A DNA stretch of 64,000 nucleotides from Pampus argenteus (GCA_036937835.1 CM072875.1:18569501-18633500), one strand, 5' to 3'; positions 1-15,014 are shown, counted from the stretch's first letter. Numbers and translations are program-made. Notes: generated by a model not told the origin, from the sequence alone.

Positions 1-3000
1 CTCATGTTGCTCTATGTGTGCCAGATGTTTCAGTAGTTAACTGTTGCTAACCAATTAGCCAGGCGTAACCGGGTTTAGCGTTCATCAAGAATCCACACAG
101 GGGCCGTGTTAGGAGCATTTATAAACCTTGTGATGTGATGAGCCAGTTCTGGCTGAATGCAAAAAGTGGTGTTTAATGTTATTGTGGGGTTGCTATATTT
201 AGGACACTTTACAAAGACAATGCAACCTTCTACTTGAGGTCAAAAATAGCTTGATGCAGCTTTAACTCAATGCACAGCCCTCAAGAAATAAACAAAAAAA
301 CACTAAACACTGACTTGATTCATTCAGTATCAGTAAATATTTGTTTGTTGCAACTACCCCAAATGTTAACTCTTAAACACTGTAAAGTTTTTGGGTCTTT
401 GATCAGATAAAGCCATCTGTCCCTGCAGATCAGATTGGAGTGACAGCATAAATTACTCAATGCCCCATTTAAGTCCTCAATTAAAACCCTCCAGCTAATA
501 ATATCAGCACAGAGGCAAAACATAATCTGTTTCAGCAATTCCTAAGTCCAAAACATCTGCAACACCTAACTTTATCCAGCCCGAACTGAGCCTACAGGTG
601 TAAGAGAAACCCTGCCCTTCTTGTGATTCACACCCTTGGAATGAATGAAAGTTAAAATGGGGTCAGTCCGATCTATAAGACGAGGACAGAAACACTGAGG
701 AGGGGAGGAGAGTGTTACACCGACAAAGTGGAGGAAAGTCTGAGACTTTCTCCCCAACGAGGCGAGGCCACTTTCCACCCCAGCTGGACACCAAAAATAC
801 CTGTCCTCAGACTTTATGTGAACGTCATAAAACAACCTTGCCGGGCCGTTAACCTCAGCACAGCATTTCTTTGTGCTCTCTCTTCTATCTCTGGAGCCTT
901 ACAGCTGTTGCACTTTTCCACAGAGACTGGTGATACGCACCATCAACATTTCAGTATATCATAACTATTATCACATAATCTGTATACTGAGCGAGAAATC
1001 AGTAAATGCAGACAGGATGCGTGTGGATACGGAGGGTGATAAAAGGTCAACAGTGCTGCGGATGGGATTTAATGAAGACTATCCCTGAGGAACTGTCACT
1101 AAACAGCCATCCAACAGACCGTTTAGCTTTTATGAGCTGTCTATTGACATCAGATATGGGCCAAATCAAACCTGGAGATGAGTTTTCTTTTTCTTTTTTT
1201 AACCCACCAGATGGGTGGAGATGACCACAAAGAACAATGAGTGCCAAAAAAGTTTAGACAATCACAGGAAAGTAGCTTCAGGGTTGGTGTAGTGTATTTA
1301 TTTATGTCACTATCTGACAAATGCTCCACTGTAGTGAGCTCCACCCATCTGGTGCTCTCTGACTGTTAATACACAAGCTTTCGACTGTTTGTAAATGCCG
1401 CTCCCACTGTGTCGCGTCAGCACGGAGGAATGACAGATGACTCCAAAAGGAGGCCGGCTCCGGCTCATCTGGTGACCAGTCACTGACCTGCTGTAGCAGC
1501 TGGAGGTGTTAGCTTTTTGGAAAGGTTTTCTCATTCATACTGAACTCAGTTTACTGCTCTAATGGTGTATTTGGCTACAGTGAATAGAGGAAATTATATG
1601 AAGTTATCTTGAGGGAGGATAACTGTCTCACCGTGAAGGAGGACTCTTTGTTTATACTTGGCTGCCAAAAGGAAAAGAGTGTCAAGGGGCCAAATACCAG
1701 ATATAGAAACCTGAGATAAGGCATTCACTCAAAATGTAGGTGATGGATCAAGGGAACGAAGAATCATGTCTGACTTCCTGTTACAAACATAGGCCAAAAA
1801 TAAAAAGAGGAATAGGATAACATTAACTTCAGGAAGTACAAATCCTAAACAATACTAATACAAATCACCACCGTCGAAGAAAGAAAAGATTTCAAACACT
1901 GTGCAGGATTTTGATCTTGTATGTTTATTGTAAGAAATGTGTTGTGTTGTTACTTTGACATCTATTGTTTAGCTCCAAATGAATTTTTTCATCATGAGCG
2001 TGTGTGTCTGTGTGAAGTTATACTTCTCCACCATGTGCCTCATTAATTGTCAAATGACAGCCAGGATCCACCAGCTGTTCATTATGAAGCAGCTTATACA
2101 CGGACCGTGCTGTTAAATGTTGTGACTAATGACTTAAGATGGTTTTCATTCAATAAGTCACAAAAAAAACCCAGATAATTATATTCTATACTCTGATTTT
2201 TATAACATCTGGACCTTTGCTTGGAGTAAATAACATGGAGAGAAACTTTTTTATGGGTTTTTGAAGTACCCGACTATGCTGATTTAATCTTTGAGTGAAA
2301 TAATAAGGCTGGTGACATTTTATACTTTTGGTATTATCAACAAATCCACTGAAAGACCAAAACCAGCTGTGTTTGTTGGGGACTATTTAACACACATCTG
2401 GTAAACAGGACGCTGTATGTAGGATTCACTATATAAACTACAAGGCCCACGTTCATGGTAATAAAGGTGTCATTCAGTTGTGGCTCCCTGACGTGTTTGT
2501 AATAGTTTTTGGATCTTTTTTTTTTGCACAGAAGAATACTTATAATTATATCAGGATTTACACAGACATTGCTTGTTAGTAGGATCATTTCATTGTTGGT
2601 TCTGGTCTTTTCATGGAAAAATACAGCCTTTAAGATGTTTATTATTCTTTTCTTATGAAATGCAATCAATCAGATGGTCAACTGGCTGGTATGAAATCAA
2701 TAGTACCACATATGTTGCAAAAATTCACACAACAGTACAGTAAATGCAAGTTGCATGCAACTTTTCCCTGATTTTTATTCAGCAGATTAACATCTTTGTG
2801 TTTTACTGAATTTTCTCGACAATTATTGGATGGACTGTCATGACATTTGCCACACATGGAGCCCAGAGGGTTACTGACTATGGTGACTCCATACCAGCAG
2901 GTCAAAATCTTAATCTGTTCCAATACTTTGTGACCAAATACCTGCAAAAAAAAAAGACTTTCCTGTGAGCCTCATCTGTAATTAATTTAGTGTTAATTAC

Positions 3001-4479
3001 TAAATGTTAGCAAGCCAAGATAATAAACATGGCAAATATTTGCTTATAAATACTGTAGGATTTTTTACCATTAACAAAGAAAGTAATTTTAAGAATTTTT
3101 AACATTTAACTCAACTTTTTCTGATCACATCAGGCTTTGATATGCCAAACCGAAGCCCTTGAGACCTCAGTAATAAAGATTTCCTTGAGTGAATATTTAG
3201 TCTACCCTCTCTGAACAGCTCAGTATGTTTTTGCCTGAGGCGATAAAGTTCGTTCTGCCTGTTGAGCAGAGTTGGCTGTACTTCCTTTAGAAAGAACAAG
3301 TCATTAGAGGTCAGGGTCCGTCCCGTCTAGACACATTCAAGTTTTACAGTTTGATACAGAGTTCCAGGAGAAGCCCGAAGGCCAACTATTAACACCTCCT
3401 CAACACTGAGTCAGTAGCTCACAGTGTTTGCTCAACTGGCAGCGAGAATCTGGTTTTTTTTTTACATCGCCATATGGCACAAGGAAGTTAATTACATGAG
3501 GAATGTGTTAAATTCATAAATCTTCATGATGTGATAAAATGCAATAAGATTTGAGGATTCTGAATCATATTACCTGCTCCGGGAAAGGCAAACTTTTAAG
3601 GTTTTTGTGGATGTAAACTTTCCCTCGGGCCTGTGAAAAAGCTACATCTTTTCTGGTGATATACAACCTTATGACACCACATCTGTAGCACAGGTCAGAG
3701 TTTAAGCACAAAACGGCCTGTGTGATGGACGGCACACACGTGTGTATGCGGTCTGACGTGAAAATGTGGCGCAACAAGTAGAAATCTCATCGTTTTGGTC
3801 TTTTACATGAGTGCTCTTAATCACTAAGTGAAGTATTGAGTCTTTCAGAAAGCCACTAAGGTTGTCAGGATTAAGAGGTTTGATTGGATTGTATGTAGTA
3901 CGGTCGTACTACCTACTATAACTGTAAAACAAACAGATCCAATCTGAGAAAATAAAGCATGATTAATATTTTTATGGTTTTGTAAGGCTGAGGTTAGGGC
4001 TGGGCAATATGGCCAAAACAAATCAAGCTTGGGGTCAATTCATTTCATTTTGTTTGTTTGTTTGTTTACATTTTCTTTTATTATTCTTGTGGGACCTGCA
4101 CTTTGTACATCTGCTATCAATCTATCCAATATGCTGTATGTACATTGTCAGTGAATATAATTCAGGTACAATTACATTTTCACCCAAACATAGATGACAA
4201 AAATAATTAGTATATGTACTTCTTTCTTATAATAATTCAATCAATATAATTTAAAATGAGTTTAAAGGATTGATCGTGGCTTTATTAAAAACATACAATT
4301 TGCTTCCTGTATGTCTATGAAAGGGTTTGCAAACACCAAAAAAAAAAAAAAAACTTAATCAATTAATCAACTCCATGTACACTTCCTTCATAGATTCCTG
4401 TGAGATGCTTTGATTTCTATACACTTAACAAACCCCAGTACCTTCAGAGCCTCGACTATAAAGGCTGCAGTGTACTTAC
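1..4479. other. piezo2 intron 3 (5' part); no gene seen
   Basis: This is AT-rich intronic sequence with no long conserved ORF. It holds one diverged dispersed repeat at about 2808-3045 and an A-run near 4339. A short minus-strand ORF at 3111-3299 resembles no family I know. I looked for the next piezo2 exon and did not find it. Confidence 0.6.
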
Positions 4480-7400
4480 AGTTGAAGTCAGAGATGGAGT
4501 TCCTGGCCAGGAGGCTGTTGACGGTAATCTGATAGATGATGTGGAGCAACAGGAAGGACAAACTGGTGAAGCAGAGGGACTGCAGCAGACGCCCTGTGTG
4601 GCCTGGAGGAGGAAAACAGCTACAGTGAGTTCATCACCACAACCACTCTAAAGATTTTGCTCCTTTGTGAGTTGTGCAACATTATAAAAAGTACCTGGTA
4701 TTTCTGAATTCCTCTCTTGTTTTTTTTCTCAAGCAAAACTCTTAGAACGAAGGCTCATATTCATTTTGTGATCTGCTGTGGAGCGTGGAGCTGTTTTGAA
4801 TGAACTGGTAAAGAAGGGCGACTGGAAGAGTACCCAAAAGGGGATTTTTTTTTGTGGATTACTACATATCCTGGTTAAGAACTGGCAACACTACCATAGA
4901 GCAAACCTTATTTCTGCTGAAATGTCAAATAAACATTCTGGTGGACCACAAGGCCTCTAATTCTCTCCAAGTCTTGAATACATCACTGAAGGAGCAGAAC
5001 TGGCCTTTAAACTCGATTATATCACAGTGTTTTCATGGCCATTTGTGTTCACATGAAATGACTTGGCCATCTGACACCATAAGAGCAACATATCTTCCCT
5101 TAACGCAGGTAAAGAATACAGTAATTACTGATCCTTGGAGGGAAGGATGAGAGCAGTCTGAGGAGCTGCCACAGCTGCTCAACACATGGTCATTTTATAG
5201 CACACCTACAGGTATTTGGGGTAATTTCAGGAGTTGTTATGGTGATAATTCTCTACAGTAGGATTTTTCTGCCCCGTCCACGACCCCCCTCGTCCTCCTC
5301 CTCTTGATGTGAAACTGAAAATGTTCACCCTCCGGTAAGAAAGGCTTGATGGGACTCTTGATGGGACACGACAGTAACGTTCCTTGCTGCAATATCAACG
5401 CTGAAAGATTCAATTGGTCCAACTGTTTTCATCATTCCAATTCATTTTGCACAGCCTCATTAAATTTACTACATCCCTGTGGGGAACATTTAACAGTTTT
5501 ACTATAGTATGGCAAACTATCCTGGCTAAAGCAAGGCACTACTGCTGAGCCTCTGGCCATCGAGGGCTAACCTTATCAAATCTGCACAGACCACTGCAGG
5601 CTTATTAAACGTTGAAATGCAAACAATTTGCACTAATTTCCCATTGCAATTCCCATGGCTTTCACAAAGAGGGGAAAAGAATGCTTGTAAATATGAGATA
5701 TTAGGACTGTTAGCTCACTCTCATGTCCAAATTGGTCCTAAATCTCTAAACAACGCAACTGTTTTGGCTCTGTCACCTTTTTCCTGTTTATAATAGAGCA
5801 TTTTTGTTGTCTGATGACCATCTGTCTTGACACTCATCTCGAATTAGTATTTTGCGTCACGTCATTATTTAGTCTCAAAAATGCCAAAAAATGACTTTTA
5901 AAATTCTTCCAAAACAGAGGGTATTGTTGAATTTTTATAGTCACCCTAATCAATCAGACAATCGTATCCATTTGACAACTTTAAGACCCAATTTAGCTAC
6001 ATGGTCTTGTAAAAAATCAAACTGAGGGAGAGCAAATTAAATGGTTTAAACACCAATATGATCATTTGGACTTTTAAAGGAAATCGTACATGACAAAAGA
6101 GACAGAAAAAAGTGTTTCGGGTAATTTATAAAGGTATGATAAAGTGTAAAAAAAAAAAAAAGAAAAAAGGAGGAGGTGTGTTAAAGCCAGACACCATCTG
6201 GTTGACGTCTACAAGCTAAAACATAAACCTGATAAATCATCCATAACATTAAATATTTATACAAATTCATGCAACAGTACTAAAAGACTCCCCTAAGGGA
6301 AATAGCCACATCAGTGCCCATTCAACAAGGCATACAGCACCTACTGTAGGGGCAATGATTTTGCTCACCTCCACTGAGAATTGAATGGTTTCAAATCAAT
6401 GTGGAGCCAAATACTGTAATTAGGACATTAGAGAGTAAATCACAAACAACAACAAGTTGCATAAGATATTGTTTGTCTCCAGTTAGGGCTGGAAATTTTT
6501 ACTGACGTATTCTTGGGCAAGCCGCAGTGCTGTGGCTTTTTAAAGCAAATTACACCTAATTAATTATTTATATCTAACATTTGGTCTAAATTAACTTTAC
6601 CGATTTAACTGCGGCATGTCCTTTAAGAGTCAACAGACAAAATGAAAGACCATCAAGGCAAAGCACTGCAAATTTAGCTCAGTCCTTCCCCTAATTCCCT
6701 CTAAAATTATTCAAAAATGGACAGCGGGTCTCTTTTCTGCACAATAAGATGTGTATTTTTAAAGTGTGTATTATAAATTATCAAAATTATATTCAGTAAC
6801 ATTCAGACAATACTGCAAAATATTATTTACTTGCAATCTACCTTTAAATACAAACAATCTGAGGATAAATTGATGATTTTACATTTTACAGTACACAATT
6901 CATTTTAACCAGCTGTTATTTAAAAGTGTATTAAACTACTATCAAACAAATATTCACCACAGATGGGATTCAGCACATGCCCCGGCAGGTGTGCTACGAT
7001 AATCCCTTTTATAATCTGACGCCTATGGCAGTTTACATGTGTGATATTCAGTCCTTTTGTTACATGCAAACATACAGCGAGTCTGTAAAAGGTTACATAA
7101 ACATCAACTAGTCAACATGTCAGTCACTTATTTTGTTTTTGTTTGTTTGTTTAAGTTGAATAAAAGGTTGAAATATAAAGTGTCATTATCGAATTTTCAT
7201 GCTACAATTAGTGTGGCCAAAAATAACAACGTAAATGGTATTAACATGATAATCATACTACAAACTGAAATACTAGTATATAGTAAAATTACTAATAAAT
7301 TTACTTTTTGATCAAAATAAACAAATTGATTGAGTAATATTGCGGTATCTAACACCAAAAACACCAAGTTTATTTCCTTGAAATGAAGCTCGCCGTTTCT

Positions 7401-10400
7401 TTCTCTTAGATTCAACTCATGTTCTTATCGGGTTTTTAGATATTAATAGATGTGAAAGAACCAAAAAAAAATCCTGCATTAACCATAAACTACCCACACT
7501 TCAGGAAGTCATTGCCAGAGTAGCTCGAGCCAGACAGACAGGAGCCTGTTGTCTTCTGGTACTTCTGCTACTGAAGACAGGAGAGGTGAGCGGTGCTAAT
7601 GGGAACAGCTGACAGTGCTGTTATCATCACAACGTTTCACTATGGTATATAGTAAAAACACATACGTACACCTGCGCTTCTCCACTGTACCGTACATGGA
7701 GGCCTCCGACACCACTCTTTGCAGTAACACCTTGTTTACAATTCACAGAAAGAGTTTAACTTGTATGTAGATATTTTTATGTTGTCCATTTATTATTTTT
7801 GTATTATTGTTTGCTTTGTTTTCCTTGTTATGGCCACGTGTATCAAATTCCTTGTATGTGTAAACATTGGTGAAATTGATTTTAACAATAACGTTCCTGC
7901 AGACAATAAAGTATTTAAGGCTAAAAGATATGGTTGGTATTGATTTCATCATACTATATATATAATATCACAAATGCAAGCAAAGCAACACCACATATAA
8001 AATATTTAAATTGATGTTTAATGCAATAATATCTCATTTTGTTAATTAAAATTTGCAGAAAGTCCTCTAATCATTAAATTACAGCTCTAATAGTGAAACA
8101 TTGCAGGGTTTAATAACCCTGTAACCCTCGACTGCAGGTCTATTTCATACTTTTGGCTCATAAAACAGGTAAAGTTATGACATAACTGGCATGTTTTTGT
8201 TTGAAGACCACAGCTGCAGTACAGCATCAGAAACATGAACGTTTAGCTTTACTAGAAGACGTCTCTCTTTAACTATTGATGAGAGTGTAAGTGGTCCACT
8301 TTCTCTCCTCTCCCTGCCCTCTCTTTGTGCTTTACTTCCTGATTGTTATTTCAGCTGGAGACGAGCAGAGACAGCTCTCGGACTGGATGTTGTTCCCTCC
8401 ACCGATATGGGTTTATATATTATTAAACACTGCATGTGGTCTCCTACTGAAGCCCATATTATGAGAGGTCTGGGAGGTGTCCTGTTTAGTATTTTTGTGG
8501 TGAAGGAAGTGCATAAAGGCGCAGCCAAACTTGGTGACCACAATACTACATTCATCACCCGTGAGGGAAACAGTCACCTAAGTCACTTACCATAAACCTC
8601 AGCGGTCCGTTGTGATTTATATTTGTTAGAGAATGAGTGACGGCTGGACAATGTGGAAGCTAGTTCACCAGCTCTAAGGGTGGCTTTCATTTACTGGAGT
8701 CTTTTCTAAACCAAAATACCAAAGTGGTTAAATACCAAGCTCCACCTCAACCTTCACGTTGGCTGAATTAACTCATAACACTTGTCAAAAGCATGCAGCG
8801 TGCGGTATTAGCAAATAAAAGCCATCTAAAGAGCTAATAGAGCCTTGGGGGCATCTTTTACACTCCTCTTTGATAAGTGAAGTGGTTTGCCATTATCAAA
8901 AACAGCCCTCATCCTGATTTTCTTTTTTTTTCCCCCCCTGAAGGATGTTTTATGGGCTCTTTTTGGATTTCTTTTCTCAACTGTACAGCTTGTGTTTTCA
9001 GTTTGAAGGCTAAAATGTTCATTTTTCCATCAAGCGGACATGAGATTTGGCCCGTGATGGATCATGGTTTTCTATCTCAGATCTGGCATGCCATGGATCA
9101 TTTTTATTATTACAGATGGACCCATGCCCGCACTAACCAATATTACCTTTCACAAACTGAACCATGTGCCAAATCCATCCTGATCTCAAGAAACTCAGGT
9201 CCTCTAGAGAGAGGGGCTGGTTTGTATTACAGAGAAAAATATTGCAATTCAAACTGCAGGATTTTTTTTGGGGAAAACAGTCAAGATTCTCCAGACAATA
9301 GGCAAGGCTAAAGCTATTGAATGTGTGCAGCTTCAAAGGTAGATAGTGTATGTATATCTCACCCCGCATCGTTGTGCTTGTGGGCTCTGCGAAGAGTGGA
9401 ATAAGCAGGAGATAGATGAGGTAGACGAAGGACAGGGCATTGTACCTGAACAGGCAAGCTGCAGAAACAAACACAAACACATAGAGTTAAGGTACAAATC
9501 CACCTTTTAAACATAATTAAAAACAACAAAAATGCATTTGAATATCATCAATGTGACAGTCTCTTTATTGCTTTGTGTGTGACATAACTTTAAATAGTAA
9601 TAAATAGAGTGGAGAAGCTGGCAGTGATAACGAGCTGCTCGGAGGAGGAGTCGTCACTGAGATCAGCTCAAACACAAATTATAAAGAAACATGTGGTGAA
9701 AGTCATTAAAATGTTCCTGATGTAGAAACGGCTGCTCGTAGTAATAAAAACGCAGAACATTCCTTTAACTCAAATTTATACTCGAGCCTCATTATCTGTT
9801 CATCTGGGTTTAAGCTCAGTCACTGACGTTTGTTCAATAATCACCCAGAAGGTGTTAAGAGAGAGAATTAACTCACTGAGTTCGCCTTCACGATGCCTCA
9901 CGCGATTTTTATTACATGTGAAGATTTCATTTTTTTAATCCCATAGTACTTTATGAATTGAGTGCATCAGGGGGTCTTTATTTTTTATTTTATTATTTAT
10001 TTTTTTAACAATAGAAAAACCACAAAAACAAAATTTCTGCAGGTTTCGCAACAGATCGGTGACACGCATCAGAGGCCCCTAAAATACATAAATGTACCTC
10101 TGAGGAAAATAAGTTTTTGGTTGCCAGAAAGTTGAAATGAAACAAAACCACATGGAGCTGAGAGTGAAATGTGACATGGCCAACATCTGAGAGGAGTTTG
10201 TTTATGAAATTTGATTACTAATATTGTCTCGTTTTCGTAATACTTTGACTTACTTACTGTCTGTACCCTTCAGTTTTTAATAATTTAATAATCTTTCATT
10301 TTATCTGCTTTGAATTTAGTCAAGCTTGTATATTAAGCCCTGTTTTACTAGTTAAGATGTGTCACTCACTACACATGATACTGGATTATGTAACTCCATA

Positions 10401-13400
10401 TGCACCTATAACACACACTCACCCTTTCCCGCACACACACACACACACACACACATATATACATATATAGTCCAGGCAAATGAAGGAAGTCTTTTGAGCT
10501 GATGGTGAAAGTTCAAACGCTTAAGTGCAAACATGACTTCCAAAAACCATTAATTGATGTATTGATCTGTTGCGCACCTCATTTCCCCGAGTCGGCCTGA
10601 CCATCTGCCCTCATGTGGAGCTTTTACCAGTTAAACGGCTCATATCACCTGCTGACTGAACATCAATTAACACGTCCAAAATGAGCCGCACTGAAAGCAC
10701 ATTCAAATAATACACCATATGACACAGTTTGGTAAGTTTACCTAAAATATGCATGAAATATGTGATAGGCCTCTGCCCTTCTTACATTTCTTTGAACGTT
10801 TTTTTTTTTTTACTGTAGGGAAATAGAAAAAGTGCTCCCAGATTTCTTTTTGGGGTTATATCAACAAGCACAGAGTTTACAACCTGGTCGGCTGCGTGAG
10901 TTACTGTCTAAGTCAGAGAGATCAGCCTGTATGAGGCAGTTACTGGTCTTGAACTACTGAAGAAAAAAAAAATTACACTTAACTGCTGAAAATCGTGCTT
11001 TTATTTATCTTTGCACAGTCAATGGACCTATTCATTGACATTTGACTTGGCTCAGTCTTTTCCCTTGCTGGAGCCCTATACGGTAAGTGAACCCCCCGGT
11101 TTTTCTCTGTGCTCAGATACAAACCAAATGAAAGTAAAGAAATGTTACGAGCGCTGTCATGTTTTTGGCAAAGCACCAACGTCTTTAGATTGTGTTTGTG
11201 ATTAAGTTTCAAGTATACATGAATGCATGATACGCCCAGAGAATCCAACCACCATAATAACAACACAGACAAAGCAGTTCATCAATATTGTTTATCGTAT
11301 TTGTTTTCTTTTTTAAAACGGTTTTCAACGAGGAGGTTGTGGTGAATGAGGAGGGAATGACTCACAAAGTCTAATTTTTGGTCTCACTCACTGCACCATT
11401 CCTATCTCCACCCACTTCATTTTATCTTTGTTAAATGTGGCATTAAATAAGCTCTAAATGTGCCTATTTTGCCCAAGTTAGCAGTCCACCGTTATTCATC
11501 TGTTTGGAGTTTCATATCAAAAGTGGTCCTTTTGTGTGGAGATACAGATTATCCGTCTGTATCTGCATGACTCGGCTCCCACTGCTCACTTGCAGGCACT
11601 TGACCGCAGCCTTCGTGACCATTTGCCTTCACTGTATGACTCACCATCTGAGGATTTTCTACACAGAGAATGAAAATAAACTGCTGTTGTTTAGACATCA
11701 GAGTAGAAAAAAAATCTGAATCAGGCTTTTGTCTCACGCAGGAAAAGCTATTATTAAAGCCACACAGAGCCTAAAAACAAGAGGAGCAGACCTGTTTGTA
11801 AATGTGAAATCATTGACTTCAGAGATTGAGCCAAAAGAGAAAAATGTCATGATAGAAGATAAGGTGGTTCGGTGTCTGGCTTGGCCGAGCATCGGGAGAT
11901 ACCAGAGGAATTTAAACCCCTCCGAAGAAAATAAAAAAAAGCAAAGCAGAAACTCATCAGAGCACAAAACGTGAAACTAACTTTAGTGAACTATGGATGT
12001 CACATCCAAAAATTTACTACTACTACTACTAACTAGTAAATAGAAAGTCATTAAGTCTTTAATTGTACTTAACTCTGATTTATTTAGTGTAATCAGTTGA
12101 AAGGTTTGAGCATATTTCACTAATTGATTTTGTTTTTATGTCTAAAAAATTAAAAAAAAAAATGTTTAAAATGATTTTAAACATGACATTAATCTGCATC
12201 GTTTTTTTTAACCGCATTTTCAGAGGTAAATGTAGCGTAGTAAATCTGTGTAGTTTTAGTTGAACCATTTTTGTTCTTATATGTTTAAATATAATATAAT
12301 AATAATAATAATAATAATAATAGCAGCCTGTTATTAGTGATTATGTCAATCTCAGTGGGCTTAAAGCATCACTTTCACACAGGCAGTTCTCCTCCTCACC
12401 ACCAGTCGTAGCTGCTTTGTGATGTGACAGCGTAGCATCTTTGAGAACGACGTGCAAGTAGAAATTGATTTTGTCTTATTAATTTAAAACTCGCAAACTA
12501 AAACAAGCAATCGTGGTTCCAGTGATGCTCCTGGCAGATGTCCTCTGCCGTCTGCGTCTGCGTCAGCTGACCTGCAGCTCCGTATGTACCTCCACAGGTT
12601 TTATATCAGATCAGACATTTGGTAAAGTGTATGCTCATAATCATGTTCTCACTCCAAACTCTGCCAGTAAACACATAAACAGCAGCCTGTTTGATGAGCG
12701 AAACTGTAGCTGTGTGTAAATGTGTGTGTGTGTGTTAGAGGGACTGTGTACACATTGGCCCAGCAGTTCGGTGCTTTTCAATAGAGGTGCTGTCAGATGG
12801 CCAACAGGAAACTGAGACTATGTAACGTCAGCAGACAGGTTTTTTCACGAGGACGCGAGAACAGCGACATATATTACTCCACATGATGTATACAGTAAGA
12901 TGTTTGGAGTAAGATAAGATCTGCTGTGCAATAGTGTTTCCTTTTATGTTTATTAAGCACTGAGAGGCCCAAAAATGCACTAAACTACATTAAATAAAAA
13001 AAATAAAAATAAAACCACTTGACATGAAGCCCAAATAACTGAGACTTTGCACCGAAACAAGAGACAGACAAGAAATCAAACCAAATATAATAAATAAAAA
13101 CAAGCTGATGGATGATTTACATCTATTTTCATTGAAAAACTGAATGAAAATCAGCTGCTGATCGACTGAAGCTGATGACGGACATCAGCATCATTATCAT
13201 CCCAAAACGATGTCTGTTCCTGCGTACATCCTCTGCTTTCCACTTTACATTTCCTTCATCCTGTCAGTTACTGTGTACAGCTGCTGCAGTAGTGAATGAC
13301 AAAAGCTCATTTGCACTTTGAAAAAACATAAAATATTAAAAGGTATGTTTACGATAAAAGGGAAAGCGATTCTTCTCTCCCTCACAACCGCATTATTAAT

Positions 13401-15014
13401 TCATACTGTTAAAACGACTTTCCACGAATTAATGGAGACAATGCATGGCCTCACATTTGCTTTTGGAAATAAAAGTGGGGCCTCGGGCTGTCAAGTGATG
13501 CATTATGGTGGTACTGAGTGGGTCTTATCTATAGAAAGCATGCTGTTAGCTTTAAAAGTACCTCAGCCGCCCTCATAAGTCTTACACAGACACCACAGTG
13601 CAATCATAGAGCTAGTTAGACACTAATCATTTTCACTTGTGGCCTACCACAGAATTACATCTTAAAACACAAAGTAAAATCCATTTAATAAACTCTGCAT
13701 CCAAGGTGTGATCATACCGCAAGCATCATTTCCACAAACTCTAAATCAGCGTGTAAGTCTGCGTCTACTTCAGTGAAACTACTGATAAAAAAACGCCTTC
13801 ATTCAAACTGCTAAAAAGTCACTTTTAAGACTAAACAAGCTGCCATGTTGAGTATGAATCATCTTCTAAACCAGCGAAAGACAGAACCGAGCAAAACTCT
13901 CACTAACACAGCAACATCTGTGTAGAGCGTTGTTGTTGTTTTTTGTTTTTTTTTATGACATTGCAAATGCTGTAAACAAAACAAATAAACTCAGAGGAAT
14001 GAGAAACATAAGACAGAAACAGCTTTTTTCAGTAATAGTGTCAAGCCAGTAAAAAAATGTTAATTAACAATATTAAACACAATGTACTGAATGTCCAGTC
14101 AGCAGTTCAACAATCAATAACAACAACTGATGATTCATTAATAACCAATAAGCAGAAACCACACTGGACGCCACAGAAAATTAATTTCTGACACTTTAAT
14201 GAAATAAGTAATGTTTTACTAGAGTTTGATTTTGGTGTTTGAGCAACCTCACAGTAAGAAATAGTTTCCTCATCTGTGAGAAGAGAAAACGATGTATTTT
14301 ATATTAGTCGTCTTTTTATCATCAGACATTTCTCGACATACGGGCTGAGACGTGGAGCGACTCCAAAAAAGGTTGCTTTTAAGCGCGCACGCTGCAGTGA
14401 CTGGATGCTGTTGTGTTGTCTGCTGTGTACTCTTTACTAAATCCAATAAAAGCTGAGCGGTGCACAACCGCACTGCTTTGTAATTTATATGTAATAGCTG
14501 GAGTCTGACTCTGTGCAGTGTGTTGTTTTCATTTATGTTCAGAGGTCAGACATCAGCATTGTTGACAGATGAACTGTGACCTCCAACATCAGGAGGTCAC
14601 CCACAAATCACCATAAAAAAAATCAATTAGCATCTCACACAAACATATATTTGATTTCTGTATAATCAGATATTTTAGGTTTGGACTAAAAAAAATAAAA
14701 TAAAAGTGGGAAAAGTCAAATAAAGATGGATCACTGAGTAAAATTATTTAAGCTTCCTTTAAAGTTGCATCCTGTAAATAGATTTATCGGATAATATCAG
14801 TGAATTCACTTTAAGGGTATTATATTAACTACTAACTGATCAATTACTCAACCCCACCTGGCGCACAAATAGCATTTTTCAGCCAATTTAGATGCGTAAA
14901 AAGTGCAGATTTAAAAACAACAAAAAATAAAAATAAAAATAAAAACTCACCAGCTGCGAGACACACAGGCAGCAGTAACCTGAAGACCAGCCCGCACACC
15001 ACCTCAGAGGCCAT
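1..15014 (-). CDS. piezo2: piezo2, 5' part (coding exons 1-3), mechanosensitive ion channel
   Basis: Piezo2 is a very large trimeric mechanically gated cation channel of the plasma membrane, used in touch and proprioception. Coding exons seen are 15014-14951 (64 nt), 9458-9363 (96 nt) and 4602-4480 (123 nt). All have GT-AG borders, and every junction is phase 1. They encode 94 residues starting MASEVVCGLVFRLLLPVCLA, almost the same as human PIEZO2. The next exon gives FRYNALSFVYLIYLLLIPLF and the third begins GHTGRLLQSLCF. These form the first hydrophobic helices of the channel blade. The start ATG has G at -3 and +4. The third exon ends one base into a codon after Asn, which fits the Cys that follows in the family. 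No later exon was found in 1-4479, so this stretch is read as intron 3 and the gene continues off the left edge. Whether this is a piezo2a or piezo2b copy cannot be told. Confidence 0.95.
2808..3045. repeat. diverged copy of a dispersed percomorph repeat
   Basis: The segment contains wording typical of a very common fish repeat: a 'caacaattattggatgga'-like stretch, then 'atgacatttg', 'gaccaaatacctgcaaaa', and finally a 'taaatgttagca' motif. The copy is decayed and carries no ORF. The class of the element (DNA transposon or other) is not decided here. Confidence 0.5.
4603..9362. other. piezo2 intron 2; no gene seen
   Basis: This is AT-rich intron. A probable LINE tail lies at 7838-7905. A plus-strand ORF at 8877-9311 has no recognisable domain and is treated as chance. 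The stretch 9030-9190 is less AT-rich than its surroundings and could be a conserved non-coding element, but this needs an alignment. Confidence 0.6.
7838..7905 (+). repeat. probable LINE (L2/CR1-like) 3' tail fragment
   Basis: The wording 'attccttgtatgtgtaaac' followed by 'ggtgaaattgattttaac' resembles the 3' tails of fish L2/CR1-type retroposons. A second copy with nearly the same core lies at 22852-22920. No reverse transcriptase remains. Confidence 0.4.
10432..10468. repeat. CA/TA microsatellite
   Basis: An uninterrupted CA run passes directly into TATATACATATATA. It lies in piezo2 intron 1. Confidence 0.9.
12284..12322. repeat. AAT trinucleotide microsatellite
   Basis: About ten AAT units follow an imperfect ATAATATAAT lead-in. 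It lies in piezo2 intron 1. Confidence 0.9.

Larger units (their letters stand above)
9459..14950. other. piezo2 intron 1; no gene seen
   Basis: This is a long first intron in AT-rich DNA. It contains a CA/TA microsatellite (10432-10468), an AAT microsatellite (12284-12322) and several A- or T-runs. The ORFs seen here are short and resemble no known family. Confidence 0.6.

Noticed and set aside
3111..3299. 62-codon minus-strand ORF, considered as a further piezo2 exon
   Set aside because: Its peptide (NRQNELYRLRQKHTELF) does not match the next part of Piezo2 and there are no fitting splice sites.
8877..9311. 144-codon plus-strand ORF in piezo2 intron 2
   Set aside because: It has no recognised domain, sits in intron next to true exon 2 of the other strand, and has low-complexity stretches; it is most likely chance.
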